From the NCBI GenBank assembly GCA_945957395.1, contig CAMFKE010000010.1, positions 62,001 through 126,000 on the forward strand: 64,000 bases of DNA, written 5' to 3'. The position numbers were made by a program, and so were the translations under genes. The stretch is from an uncultured Opitutia bacterium. GTDB taxonomy: Bacteria; Verrucomicrobiota; Verrucomicrobiia; Opitutales; UBA953. Numbering within the stretch: position 1 is the first letter of the stretch; the number at the start of each line of letters is the position of its first letter. This document shows, piece by piece, positions 1 through 8,629 of this stretch. The notes beneath the pieces were generated by a model. It was not told the origin of the DNA and did no database searches. It worked only from the letters and a program-made list of their open reading frames with translations.

Positions 1-576
1 CTGGTGGGCCTTGGCGCCGCGGATGACGATGCCGTCCGGGCGGCGCTCGACGACGCGCACATACATGTCGGGGTCGGCCTGCTCGGAGGGGGACTTGGAG
101 CGGTCGCCCTTCACGTCGGTCATGCAGCCGTCGACGATGAGGTCGTTCTCCTGCACATACTCGACGAACTTGCGGAAGCGCTCGTGGTACTTGGTGCCGA
201 ACTTGGCGTCGGTGTCGAAGGTGGTGGCGAAGACGGCGTTCATGGCGTCCATGCCGACGCAACGCTGGAAGCAGGTGCCGCACTTGCCGCCGAGCATGCG
301 CTGCATCTTGACCTTCTTGACGAGGTCGGCCGGGGAGGCGTGCAGGTGCGAGAAGCGGTTGATGGTCTTGCCCGTGAGGGTGGACGTGGTGGTCATCAGC
401 TCCTTCTGCTCCGCGTCGTGCGCCATGTCATAGGTGAGCGCGAGCGTGTTGATGGAGGGGGCGATGATGGGGTGATTGACGACGTCCTCGACGCGCTTGC
501 CGTTGAGGTAGACGCGCAGGGGCTTGCGCTTGGCGAGGGAGGCGCGGTACTCGGCGCCGGTCATGAGCTTGGACAT
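1..576 (-). CDS. abfD: 4-hydroxybutyryl-CoA dehydratase / vinylacetyl-CoA delta-isomerase, N-terminal part
   Basis: This flavin and [4Fe-4S] enzyme dehydrates 4-hydroxybutyryl-CoA to crotonyl-CoA. Only the first 192 residues are present because the gene runs off the window start; the family is about 490 residues long. The visible part follows the known enzymes closely, including ITPSIN-like text near residue 40, GKTINRF at 69-75, KVKMQRMLGGKCGTCFQRCVG at about 88-108 and a VDGCMTDVKGDR block. Cys102 and Cys106 fit the first two cluster ligands (Cys99 and Cys103 in the clostridial enzyme). It lies 179 bases after 4hbD on the same strand, so the three genes form a consistent succinyl-CoA to crotonyl-CoA route. 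A 4-hydroxyphenylacetate 3-monooxygenase is the nearest alternative family, but the Cys pair argues against it. Confidence 0.93.
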   Translation of the reverse strand, partial: MSKLMTGAEYRASLAKRKPLRVYLNGKRVEDVVNHPIIAPSINTLALTYDMAHDAEQKELMTTTSTLTGKTINRFSHLHASPADLVKKVKMQRMLGGKCGTCFQRCVGMDAMNAVFATTFDTDAKFGTKYHERFRKFVEYVQENDLIVDGCMTDVKGDRSKSPSEQADPDMYVRVVERRPDGIVIRGAKAHQ

Positions 577-726
577 GGTGAAAAAGTTTTTAGAGGGTTC
601 GTTGGCGAAGTTGGATCGGGCCCTGGAGGGCGATGCCGACTGTGGGAAAACTCCCCGCAGGGTCAATCAAGCGGTTAGGCATATTAATTCAGGCGCAGCG
701 CCTCAATAAGCCCAACTACTCAAGGG

Positions 727-750
727 CGCCCCCGGGGGAATCCGGGGGCG
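727..750 (-). terminator. GC hairpin after 4hbD
   Basis: A perfect 9-bp stem (CGCCCCCGG / CCGGGGGCG, 6-nt loop) lies immediately after the 4hbD stop on the minus strand. It has no clear U-run, so it may be a weak terminator, an RNA-stability hairpin, or part of an attenuating junction before abfD. Confidence 0.35.
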
Positions 751-755
751 GGGGG

Positions 756-1880
756 TTACCAGGCGGACTTGTAGATGTCGCGAATCTCGTCGCGGGAGAG
801 GGCGACGTAGTTGTTCACGAGGAGGCGCTGCTGGGTGGCGATCACGAGGTCGGAGAAGGCCTCGATTTCGGCCTCGGTCATGCCGTACTCGCGAAGCTTC
901 TTGGGCGGCAGGAGCAGATCGAGCATCTTGGTGAGCTTGGTCCAGGGGTTGCCGGAGGGGCCCAGGCCGAAGGCGCGGTGGAGCACGAAGGTGAGGTCGT
1001 GGATGCGGCCGTCGGGCTGCTTGGCGAGGTAGGCGTTGAAGACCGGCATGAGCAGGCGGGTGTTGGCCTCGCCGTGCGGCACGTGGTGGACGCCGCCGAC
1101 CGGGTAGGAGAGAGCGTGCACGGCGCCCACACCGGTGTTGCCGAAGGCCACGCCGGCGTAGTGCGAGCCGAGGAGCAGGTCCTGGGCGATCGCGGGCATG
1201 GCGGCCTTGCGACCTTCCATGAGGAAGGTGGCGAAGGAGCGCACGATGAGGCGGATGGCCTCGCGGGCGAACATGCGGGTGTACTCGTGCGAACGCGGCG
1301 AGACGTAGGACTCCATGGCGTGCACCAGGGCGTCGATGGCGGCCGGGAGCATGACGGCTTCCGGCAGGCCGGCGACGAGCTCGGGCACGAGCACGGCGGT
1401 GTCGGCGAAGAGCTGGGGGACGGCCAGGCCCATCTTGGTGCCCTTGGAGGGGATGCCGGCGATGGTGATCATGGTGGCCTCGGAGCCGGTGCCGCAGGTG
1501 GTGGGCACGAGCACGAGCTGGCGCTCCTTGATGATGTCGACGGACTTCTCAAAGAGCTGCAGGGCGGTGCCGTTCTGCTTGAGGGCCAGGAGCTTGGCGA
1601 TGTCGAGGATGGAGCCGCCGCCCACGCCGATGACGCGCTTGCAGTTGGGCATCTTGCGGAAGTCGGCCATGATCTTGTCGATCATCTCGTCGGTGGGCTC
1701 GCCCATGCCGTAGTCCTCGAAGCACAGGATGGTGCACTTCACGCCGGCGGGCAGGAAGCGGGTGTCGCGCAGGAACTTGGCGGTGAGGAGGCAGTCCTCG
1801 GGGCCGAACTTGGTCTCGGTCACGAACTCGGCGAAGGTGTCGAAGAGCTGGACGGAGGGCTGAAGGGAGAAGGTTTTCAT
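756..1880 (-). CDS. 4hbD: NAD-dependent 4-hydroxybutyrate dehydrogenase, iron-type alcohol dehydrogenase
   Basis: A 374-residue iron-containing alcohol dehydrogenase that interconverts succinate semialdehyde and 4-hydroxybutyrate. The Rossmann GGGS nucleotide motif is at residues 87-90 and the PTTCGTGSE segment at about 126-134. The metal ligands are Asp183, His187, His255 and His269, the last in VHHVPHG. The specific substrate is inferred from close agreement with clostridial 4HbD and from its neighbours sucD and abfD; the family alone would allow other short alcohols. The start was set at 1880 because upstream in-frame sequence is repeat-like and unlike the family. No Shine-Dalgarno sequence is seen; the 30 bases before the ATG are a pyrimidine-rich heptad array on this strand. 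Confidence 0.9.
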   Translation of the reverse strand: MKTFSLQPSVQLFDTFAEFVTETKFGPEDCLLTAKFLRDTRFLPAGVKCTILCFEDYGMGEPTDEMIDKIMADFRKMPNCKRVIGVGGGSILDIAKLLALKQNGTALQLFEKSVDIIKERQLVLVPTTCGTGSEATMITIAGIPSKGTKMGLAVPQLFADTAVLVPELVAGLPEAVMLPAAIDALVHAMESYVSPRSHEYTRMFAREAIRLIVRSFATFLMEGRKAAMPAIAQDLLLGSHYAGVAFGNTGVGAVHALSYPVGGVHHVPHGEANTRLLMPVFNAYLAKQPDGRIHDLTFVLHRAFGLGPSGNPWTKLTKMLDLLLPPKKLREYGMTEAEIEAFSDLVIATQQRLLVNNYVALSRDEIRDIYKSAW

Positions 1881-2014
1881 GGAAAGAGAAAGGAGGTGGA
1901 AGGTGGGAGGTCGGATGCGGGAGGGATCGGGAAGGAAAGCCGAAGGCGGTGTCGGACGCGGGCCGGCCGTAGGTCGGCCCCACTTATGCATTTTGCCTTT
2001 TGCACTTTGCCTTA
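1881..2014. repeat. Inverted heptad (7-bp) repeat array between sucD and 4hbD
   Basis: From 1881 the plus strand reads as successive 7-mers, GGAAAGA GAAAGGA / GGTGGAA GGTGGGA / GGTCGGA TGCGGGA / GGGATCG. The second arm at 1988-2014 is the inverse type: GCATTTT GCCTTTT / GCACTTT GCCTTA. The loop contains the 12-mer GCCGGCCGTAGG at 1962-1973, which recurs in the loop of the array at 19891-20006. In the transcript the first arm directly abuts the 4hbD start codon. Confidence 0.75.
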
Positions 2015-2037
2015 GCCGCCGGGGGCGGCGGGTCCCG

Positions 2038-2070
2038 GAACAAAGCCGCCGCCCCGGTGAGGGCGGCGGC
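2038..2070 (-). terminator. Terminator-like hairpin between sucD and 4hbD
   Basis: On the minus strand a perfect 10-bp stem (GCCGCCGCCC / GGGCGGCGGC, 6-nt loop) is followed by TTTGTT, just 14 bases after the sucD stop. It could end most sucD transcripts or attenuate read-through into 4hbD and abfD. Confidence 0.5.
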
Positions 2071-2083
2071 GTCGGGTGAGCGC

Positions 2084-3478
2084 TTAGGCCCAGATTTCCG
2101 CGTCGGTGGGGATCTTCTTGCCCTTGATGACGCTGCCCACGCGGGAGACGTTCATCAGGTGCTTGTAGTCCAGGTTCTCCGAGATGGAGTTGCCGCCCCA
2201 CGAGCCGCAGCCGAGGGTGGTGGTGGGCGCGAAGCCGTTGTCCAGGGCGCCGCCGGCGGTGGTGGAGCAGGGCTGGCTGACGACCAGGCGGCTGATGGGC
2301 AGCTCGGTGCCGGCGTAGGCGATGTGCGCGTCGTTCTCGGAGTGGATGCCGGCGGAGTGGCCGGCGCCTTCCACGATGAGGTTGGCCTTGGCGGCGGCGA
2401 CGGCCTCCTCGAAGGTCTTGTAGGGGAGGATGGCGACGACCGGGCAGAGCTTTTCCTTGGCCAGGATGTCCTTGGTGCCGGCACCCTTGGCGCGCAGCAG
2501 GATGATGCGGGTGGATTCGGCGATGCCGGAGACGCCGGCGAGGTCGGCGATTTCCTTACAGGGCTTGCCGACCACGTCCTTGCCAAGCATGCCGCCGGGG
2601 AAGACGACGTCGCGGAACTTCTGGATCTTGGCCTCGTCGGCGGTGTACCAGACCTTGCCGGTGGCTTCGAAGAGCTTGATGGCTTCGTCGTACTGCTCCT
2701 CGGGGACGAGGATGAACTGCTCGTGCGAGCAGATGATGCCGTTGTCGAAGGAGGCGCCGCGAACGATCTTCTCGATGGCGTCCTTGAGGTTCACGCCGCG
2801 GTCGATGACCACGGGCACATTGCCGGCGCCCACGCCGTAGGAGGGCTTGCCCGAGGAGTAGGCGGACTTCACCATGGCGCCGCCGCCGGTGGCGACGACC
2901 ACATCGACGGTCTTCATCAGGTCCTGGGTGGTCTGCACGGAGCCGTTCTTGACGACCTGGATGAGGCCGTCGGGGCCGCCGTGGGCCTTGACGATCTTCA
3001 TGAAGGCGTCGGTGAGGTGCTCGGCGCACTTCTGGGCCTTCGGGTGGGGGGCGAAGATGACGGCGTTGCCGCACTTGAGGGCGAACATGCCGTTGCACAT
3101 CGGGGTCACCACCGGGTTGGTGATGGGGGTCACGGCGCCGACGACGCCGACGGGCTTGGCCACGAAGAGCATGGCGTTCTCCTTGTCCTCGCCGATGATG
3201 CCGCGGGACTTCTTGCCCTTCAGGCTGTTCCAGATGGCGCGGGACTTGCCCTTCTTCTTGAGAATCTTGTCCTCGTACACGCCGATGCCGGTCTCTTCGC
3301 AGGCCATCTTGGAGAGCATTTCGGCGTTGTCGTAGACATACTTGCCGATTTCGCGGACGATGGCGTCCACCTTCTCCTGAGAGAAGGACTCGAAGGCGGC
3401 CTGGGCCTTGCGGGCCTTGGCGACGAGATCCTGAACCTGGGCATCGATGCCGGTGGTGGCGGGGGCGTGGTGACTCAT
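2084..3478 (-). CDS. sucD: CoA-acylating succinate semialdehyde dehydrogenase
   Basis: This 464-residue aldehyde dehydrogenase reduces succinyl-CoA to succinate semialdehyde with release of CoA. The family features are all visible: a Rossmann region with PVGVVGAVTPITNPV near residue 110, VVATGGGAMV near 195, a GVGAGN segment near 216, and the catalytic Cys250 in NGIICSHEQ. Length and motifs match SucD of the Clostridium kluyveri type. Acetaldehyde dehydrogenase (EutE/AdhE N-domain) is the related alternative, but the adjacent 4hbD and abfD favour succinyl-CoA as substrate. It is the first gene of the minus-strand cluster, with a long upstream region (3479-4012) where its promoter should lie. 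There is no recognisable Shine-Dalgarno sequence. Confidence 0.9.
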   Translation of the reverse strand: MSHHAPATTGIDAQVQDLVAKARKAQAAFESFSQEKVDAIVREIGKYVYDNAEMLSKMACEETGIGVYEDKILKKKGKSRAIWNSLKGKKSRGIIGEDKENAMLFVAKPVGVVGAVTPITNPVVTPMCNGMFALKCGNAVIFAPHPKAQKCAEHLTDAFMKIVKAHGGPDGLIQVVKNGSVQTTQDLMKTVDVVVATGGGAMVKSAYSSGKPSYGVGAGNVPVVIDRGVNLKDAIEKIVRGASFDNGIICSHEQFILVPEEQYDEAIKLFEATGKVWYTADEAKIQKFRDVVFPGGMLGKDVVGKPCKEIADLAGVSGIAESTRIILLRAKGAGTKDILAKEKLCPVVAILPYKTFEEAVAAAKANLIVEGAGHSAGIHSENDAHIAYAGTELPISRLVVSQPCSTTAGGALDNGFAPTTTLGCGSWGGNSISENLDYKHLMNVSRVGSVIKGKKIPTDAEIWA

Positions 3479-4012
3479 GGGATTTGGTGTAAGGGAAGTG
3501 GGCTAAAGGTGCGCTCGGCGGCTCGGATTTGTTTACGAGCCCGGTTGTTCCGTTCGCACGGGCTTTGGCGTACCCCATGCCTTTTCGGGTAACTCCCTTC
3601 CCCGCAAGCCGCCGTTGCGCGCCGCCGCCACCCCCACCACCCCTGAAAACATCCCCCCGGACACCGCCCAACCCGCTCCGGAACTGCCTTGGGCGCCCAT
3701 CAATGACCGCGCCAAGGCCCCTCCCCCGCCCTTTCGATTGCAGCGCGCCTACCAAGGCCCATTTAAAAAACTTATCACGAAACAGGCCCGCATAAGAGCC
3801 CTTCGCCGCAAAGGCGACGCGACCGCGGGCGCCGGCGGCGGTTCTCGCCTCTTCAGAACAGGAAATGGCGGCCATCCGGCCGCGCTCCCCAGAGGCGCCG
3901 GAGCCGCCGGCCCCGCAGAATCGCCGGCGAAAAACCATGCAGCCTTGCGCATGGTGCTCTCGCGACTCCGCCTTTGCCTTCCGCCGCAGGATGCCTCCCT
4001 ATTCCGCCCACC
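3479..4012. other. Intergenic region between divergent sucD and the glycosidase gene
   Basis: These 534 bases hold no convincing gene. They are GC-rich and pyrimidine-biased, apart from a short AT-rich patch at about 3760-3785 that is the best place for a sucD promoter. I could not assign clear -35 and -10 boxes. Open frames on both strands here are proline- or arginine-rich and match nothing I know. Confidence 0.5.
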
Positions 4013-6064
4013 ATGAAACACCCATTCGCCTCCGCCGCGCTGCTCGCCGCGCTCGCCTTCGCCCCCCTCGGCGCCCTCGCCGCCGAAGCCCCCGCCCCCG
4101 CCCTCGGCGCCTCCGCCGAGAGCGAGTCGCGCGCCGTGCTGGCCAATGACAAGCTCGCGCTCACCGTGCTGCTCGACGGCAACCGCGTGCTCGGCGTGAA
4201 GCTCGCCGACAAGGTGAACGGCCGCACCGTCGACCTGGGTTCGAAGCTCTTCACCATCACCGCCGAGGAGACCGACGACGAGTACGGCAAGCCCAAGCTC
4301 GCCACCCGCGACAGCGCCCACTGGCTCGCCTCCGCCCCCCGCCTCACCGCCCTGCCGGCGCAGCCCGGCGCTCGTCGCCTCGCCGATCGCTCGGCCGCCA
4401 CCGTGCTGGAAATCCCGTTCGCCTGGGACGGCGTGGGCAACGAGGTCGTCTGGCGCGCCGAACTGCGCGAAGGAGCCAATTACCTGCGACAGACCCTCGT
4501 GTTCACGCCCCACATGGGCAACGGCGAGGTCCGCGAGGTGCGCCTCCTCGACTTCGCCGCCGACAACGCGCGCGTCCAGGGCACCGTGCAGGGCGCCCCG
4601 GTCACCGTCGGCGACACACTCTTCTGCGGCGTCGAGCACCCGATGGCCGAAAACACCGTGAAGGACGGCCGCGTGTCGGGCGTGCTCAAGCGCAAGACCA
4701 AGGTCGCCAACCACAAAAACCTCACCGTCTCCGCCATCCTCGGCGTCGCCTCGCCCGGCCAGCTGCGCCGCACCTTCCAGCTCGGCTACATCAACGCCGA
4801 ACGCGCCCGCCCCTACGCCCCGCTGCTCAACTACAACACCTGGTATGACATCGGCTATTTCGACAAGTACGACGAGAAGGCCGCCCTCGACACCGTGCGC
4901 CTCTTCGGCGAGGAGCTCGTCAAGAAGCGCGGCGTGAAGCTCGACAGCTTCCTCTTCGACGACGGCTGGGACGACAACGCCACCCTCTGGCAATTCCACA
5001 AGGGCCTGCCCAACGAGTTCCGCGAGGTGCGCAAGCTCGCCGAATCCTACGGCGCCGGCCCCGGCGTGTGGTTCTCCCCCTGGGGCGGCTACGGCCAGCC
5101 CAAGGACGACCGCATCGCCGCCGCCAACAAGGGCCGCCAGCCCGGCAAGCTCTACGAGACCAACGACACCGGCTTCGCCCTGTCGGGGAAAAACTACTAC
5201 AGGCTCTTCCGCGACATGTGCCTGCGCATGATCCGCGACAACGGCATCAACCACTTCAAGTTCGACGGCACCGGCGACGCCGGAAAGGTGCAGCCCGGCA
5301 GCGACTTCGGCAGCGACTTCGAGGCCGTCATCGCGCTCATCGAGGACCTGCGCAAGGAACGCGCCGACCTCTACATCAACCTCACCACCGGCACCTGGGC
5401 CTCGCCCTTCTGGTTCGGCACCGCCGACTCCATCTGGCGCGGCAACTACGACCACGAGTTCATCGGCGTGGGCACGAACCGCCAGAAGTGGATCACCTTC
5501 CGCGACGCCAACATCTACGCCAACAATGTGGCCATCTCGCCGCTGTTCCCGATCAACTCGCTCATGACGCACGGCGTCATCTACGCCAAGCGCGCCCGCT
5601 GGCTGAACACCGACCCGGCCAACGACCTGCCCGCCGAAATCTGGTCCGGCTTCGCCTACGGCACGCAGATGCAGGAGATGTATGTCACGCCCTCCCTGCT
5701 CACGCAGGAAAACTGGGACACCCTCGCCGCCGCCGCCAAGTGGGCGCGCGCCAACGCCGACACCCTCGTGGACACGCACTGGATCGGCGGCGACCCCGCC
5801 AAGCTCGAAGTCTACGGCTGGGCCTCCTGGTCGCCCGCCAAGGGCATCGTGTGCCTGCGCAACCCCTCCGACCGCGAGCAGAGCTTCTCCGCCGACCCGG
5901 CCTCGCTCTTCGAACTGCCCGCCGGCGCCGCCGCCAAGTACAGGCTGGTCTCGCCCAAGGGCGACAAGGCCCCCGGCGACGCCACGCTGGAAGCCGGCCG
6001 CAGCACGACCTTCACGCTCAAGCCCTTCGAGGTCGTCGTCTTCGAGGCGCAGCCCGCGAAGTAA
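4013..6064 (+). CDS. Secreted clan GH-D-like glycoside hydrolase (alpha-galactosidase type)
   Basis: A 683-residue exported enzyme with a Sec signal peptide (MKHPFASAALLAALAF, then AALA-AEA at about 22-25), a beta-rich N-terminal domain, a central (beta/alpha)8 barrel and a small C-terminal beta domain. Barrel motifs are SFLFDDGWDD (about 312-321), GVWFSPWGGYG, and HFKFDGTGD, whose K-x-D places a probable nucleophile at Asp418; a second acid may be the Asp in FGTADSIW. This layout resembles GH36/GH27 alpha-galactosidases and relatives annotated in Bacteroides as enterotoxin-like, so the exact sugar is uncertain. The start is the only ATG giving a clean signal peptide, and a strong terminator follows. 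GH109 and GH89 genes elsewhere in the window suggest a host-glycan role. Confidence 0.75.
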   Translation: MKHPFASAALLAALAFAPLGALAAEAPAPALGASAESESRAVLANDKLALTVLLDGNRVLGVKLADKVNGRTVDLGSKLFTITAEETDDEYGKPKLATRDSAHWLASAPRLTALPAQPGARRLADRSAATVLEIPFAWDGVGNEVVWRAELREGANYLRQTLVFTPHMGNGEVREVRLLDFAADNARVQGTVQGAPVTVGDTLFCGVEHPMAENTVKDGRVSGVLKRKTKVANHKNLTVSAILGVASPGQLRRTFQLGYINAERARPYAPLLNYNTWYDIGYFDKYDEKAALDTVRLFGEELVKKRGVKLDSFLFDDGWDDNATLWQFHKGLPNEFREVRKLAESYGAGPGVWFSPWGGYGQPKDDRIAAANKGRQPGKLYETNDTGFALSGKNYYRLFRDMCLRMIRDNGINHFKFDGTGDAGKVQPGSDFGSDFEAVIALIEDLRKERADLYINLTTGTWASPFWFGTADSIWRGNYDHEFIGVGTNRQKWITFRDANIYANNVAISPLFPINSLMTHGVIYAKRARWLNTDPANDLPAEIWSGFAYGTQMQEMYVTPSLLTQENWDTLAAAAKWARANADTLVDTHWIGGDPAKLEVYGWASWSPAKGIVCLRNPSDREQSFSADPASLFELPAGAAAKYRLVSPKGDKAPGDATLEAGRSTTFTLKPFEVVVFEAQPAK

Positions 6065-6085
6065 GCCGCCACGCGCCCTCCCCGC

Positions 6086-6118
6086 AAAGCCCGCGAGCCC
6101 GCGCTCGCGGGCTTTTTT
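6086..6118 (+). terminator. Rho-independent terminator after the glycosidase gene
   Basis: The stem AAGCCCGCGAG / CTCGCGGGCTT has a 6-nt loop and is followed by a T6 run. It lies 21 bases past the stop codon. Confidence 0.9.
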
Positions 6119-6129
6119 GCACCTCCCGT

Positions 6130-6192
6130 AGGGCGCGCGCTTGCGCGTGCCGCGCACTCGTCGTCACTCCGGCACGCGCAAGCGCGCGCCCT
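6130..6192. repeat. Perfect 23-bp inverted repeat
   Basis: Arms 6130-6152 and 6170-6192 are exact reverse complements over 23 bases, separated by 17 bases. It starts just after CCCGT, giving CCGTAGG at its edge, and sits behind the terminator and before bioF. There is no T-run, so it is not a normal terminator. It resembles a REP-type palindromic element. Confidence 0.85.
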
Positions 6193-6256
6193 GCGAAACC
6201 GGACATCACCGCGAGACGGAGCCGGACAGCGCCGCGCCCGAGCGCAATGTGGCCGC

Positions 6257-7417
6257 ATGCCCGCCGCCCCCGACCCCAAGCTCCTCGCCCGGCTGCGCGC
6301 GCCGCTCGACGAGCGCGCCGCGCTGTCGCTGGAGCGCACGCTCGTCCCGCGCGCGCCGGAGGCGCCGTGGGTGTGCCTGGCCGACAACGACTACATGGGC
6401 CTCGCGCACGACCCGCAGGTGGTGGCCGCCGGCAAGGCCGCGCTCGACCGGTGGGGCGCCTCGTCGAGCGCGTCGCCGTTGATCACCGGATACACGGCGG
6501 AGCACGCTGCACTGGAGCGCGAACTGGGCGACTGGTGCGGGTTCGGCCACGCGCTCGTGTGGAACACCGGCTTCGCCGCCAACGCCGCCGTGCTGGGCAC
6601 GCTGCCCAAGCCGGGCGACCTCGTGCTCGCCGACCGGCTCATCCACGCGAGCATGATCTCGGGCCTGCTCGCCTCCGGCGCGCGACTTCAACGCTACCCG
6701 CACCTCGACCTCGCGAAACTCGAGGAGCTGCTCAAAAAGCACAGCGGCCACGAGGGCGTCGTCTGGGTGGTCACCGAGTCGGTGTTCTCCATGGACGGCG
6801 ACTACCCGGATTTGAAAAAGCTGGCGGCGCTGAAGGCCGAACACGGCTTCACGCTCGTGGTGGACGAGGCGCACGCCACCGGCTGGCACGGCCCCACCGG
6901 CGCCGGCCTGCTGGAGCGCGAGGGCGTCGCCGCCTACGCCGACATCGTGGTGGGCACGCTCGGCAAGGGCCTCGGCGCGTTCGGCGCGTACACACTTTTC
7001 CATGACGAAATCTTCCGGCGGCACCTGCTGAACTTCGCCCCGGAGTTCGTCTACTCGACCTATCTGCCGCCCGCCTGCGCCGCGTCCGCGCGCGCCGCCG
7101 TGCGCTGCGTGAAGGCGCTGCACGCCGCCGGGCTCGACACCGGCGCGCTCTCGCGGCGCTGGCGCGACGCCATCCGCACGGTCGTGCCGGGCACGCCCGA
7201 GGGCGACTCGCCCATCGTGCCCATCCCGCTCGGTGACGCCGCGCGCACGCTGCGCGCCGCGCAGAGGCTTCAGGAATCCGGGTGGAAGGTCGGCGCGGTG
7301 CGCCCGCCCACGGTGCCCGAAGGCGGCGCCCGCCTGCGCGTGTCGCTACGCCTCGGACTCGACGAAAACGCCCCGGCGGAATTCGCCGAGGCGCTGCGCT
7401 CGGCCCTCGCCGAGTAG
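6257..7417 (+). CDS. bioF: 8-amino-7-oxononanoate synthase
   Basis: This 386-residue PLP enzyme of the alpha-oxoamine synthase family condenses pimeloyl thioester with alanine in biotin synthesis. Visible signatures are NDYMGLA (44-50), GSSSSASPLITGYT-like text near 68-80, the Asp-His pair in VVDEAHATGWHG (201-212) and the Schiff-base Lys237 in GTLGKGLGAFGAY. 2-amino-3-ketobutyrate CoA ligase is the paralogue to exclude; bioA, bioB and bioD at 38778-42132 support bioF. It stands alone, 31 kb from the other biotin genes. The stretch before the ATG has no Shine-Dalgarno sequence and none of the palindrome found before bioA. Confidence 0.9.
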   Translation: MPAAPDPKLLARLRAPLDERAALSLERTLVPRAPEAPWVCLADNDYMGLAHDPQVVAAGKAALDRWGASSSASPLITGYTAEHAALERELGDWCGFGHALVWNTGFAANAAVLGTLPKPGDLVLADRLIHASMISGLLASGARLQRYPHLDLAKLEELLKKHSGHEGVVWVVTESVFSMDGDYPDLKKLAALKAEHGFTLVVDEAHATGWHGPTGAGLLEREGVAAYADIVVGTLGKGLGAFGAYTLFHDEIFRRHLLNFAPEFVYSTYLPPACAASARAAVRCVKALHAAGLDTGALSRRWRDAIRTVVPGTPEGDSPIVPIPLGDAARTLRAAQRLQESGWKVGAVRPPTVPEGGARLRVSLRLGLDENAPAEFAEALRSALAE

Positions 7418-7451
7418 TTTCCCCGAAGGGGGGGGGGGGGAAATCAAAAGG

Positions 7452-8606
7452 TCAGTGCGCGGCCGGCGGCTCCACCGCGGGAGCCAGTAAAAGCTCGCCC
7501 ACCTCGACGCCGCCCGTCGCGCGCCCGGCGGGGCGGGAGGTCACGGCGAACCCGTTGCCGCCGGCGGCGGGCTCGACCACCCACAGCGCCTTCGACACGG
7601 GGTCGGCCGCGTCGCCCCGGAGGGTGGCGGCGAGGAACGCGTAGTCGTTCACCTCGGGCGTGCCGCGCGCGAGGAGCACGGAGCGCATCATCGCGGCGCC
7701 GGCATTCGTGCCGGAAACGCCGAACGACCAGGCCTCGGTGGCGCCGAGGCGGCCGAAGAAGTTGCGCTTGTCCTGAAGCGTCACCTCGTAGCGCGCAGGC
7801 GCCTTGGCTCCGTAGGCGGGGGCGGCCTTGTCGTTCGCGATGAAGGTGAGCGTGGACGCCACGACGCGGAAGCTTTTGCCGTCGATGAGACGGGCCGCCC
7901 ACAGCGCGCCGCCCTGCGCCGGCATGGGATGCACCTCGCCCACGACCACGCCGCACTTGGCCGAGCCCAGCCGCAGCGTCTTGCCGGCGAACGACGGGGC
8001 GCCCTCGACCGGCAGCTTGCCCTCGGCCGTCTCGAACGCCTCGCGCAGCGCGAGGCTCAGACCCGGGTCGGCCGCCAGCGTGGCGCGCGCCGGCAGAAAC
8101 ACGCCGGCGAGGGCGAGCCGGTCGTAGCCGGCGGCGGCGGCGGCGGCGAGCAGGGGGGCGGGCGTCGCGCGGATGGCGTCCGGCAGCGGCGCCAGCGCGC
8201 AGGCGGCGGTGACGCTCGAGCCCTTCAGGCGCTCGGCCGCCTTCACGCGCAGCGCGTTGAGCGACTTATCGCTCTCCGCCAGCTTGGCGTTGGCGTCCTG
8301 GGCGACCTTGTCGGCCTTGGCCTTGCGCATCTCGGGCGTCTCGCTCTGGAACCCTTTGAACTCCACGCGGGGGGCCTGCGCCATGGACTTCGCCTTTTCC
8401 AAATCGCGCATCGCGGAGGCGCGCACCCCCATCGCCCGCTTCCACTCCACCAACTCGGCGCGGTCCAGTTGCGCGACGACATCGTCGTCGGCGATGGCGG
8501 GAACCGCGGGCGCCTTTTCCTGGGCCGAAGCCGGGGTGATGGAAAGCGGGGCGAGCGCAAGGAGCGCGGCCGCGGATAGTCGCTGCAGAAGGCGGGTCGG
8601 GGTCAT
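7452..8606 (-). CDS. Secreted hypothetical protein
   Basis: A 384-residue protein of unknown function with a Sec signal peptide (MTPTRLLQRLSAAALLALAP, cleavage probably at ASA-QEK near residue 29). After it comes an Ala/Lys-rich, probably helical segment (about 45-125) with LVEWKRAMGVRAS and KAKADKVAQDANAK, then a beta-rich region of small residues. One cysteine pair (Cys in VTAACALAP and SAKCGVVVG) is visible. I do not recognise a domain. The start was chosen for the signal peptide; an upstream in-frame ATG would add an unlikely 34 residues. It follows ptsH on the same strand but is separated from it by a terminator, so it is probably its own unit. The end converges on bioF. Confidence 0.6.
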   Translation of the reverse strand: MTPTRLLQRLSAAALLALAPLSITPASAQEKAPAVPAIADDDVVAQLDRAELVEWKRAMGVRASAMRDLEKAKSMAQAPRVEFKGFQSETPEMRKAKADKVAQDANAKLAESDKSLNALRVKAAERLKGSSVTAACALAPLPDAIRATPAPLLAAAAAAGYDRLALAGVFLPARATLAADPGLSLALREAFETAEGKLPVEGAPSFAGKTLRLGSAKCGVVVGEVHPMPAQGGALWAARLIDGKSFRVVASTLTFIANDKAAPAYGAKAPARYEVTLQDKRNFFGRLGATEAWSFGVSGTNAGAAMMRSVLLARGTPEVNDYAFLAATLRGDAADPVSKALWVVEPAAGGNGFAVTSRPAGRATGGVEVGELLLAPAVEPPAAH

Positions 8607-8629
8607 GGGGAGGGGGGAAGATCGGACGC

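Noticed and set aside
3749-6157. Long minus-strand frame opposite the clan-D-like glycosidase
   Set aside because: GC-rich antisense shadow; product rich in Gly, Ala, Val, no recognisable domain.
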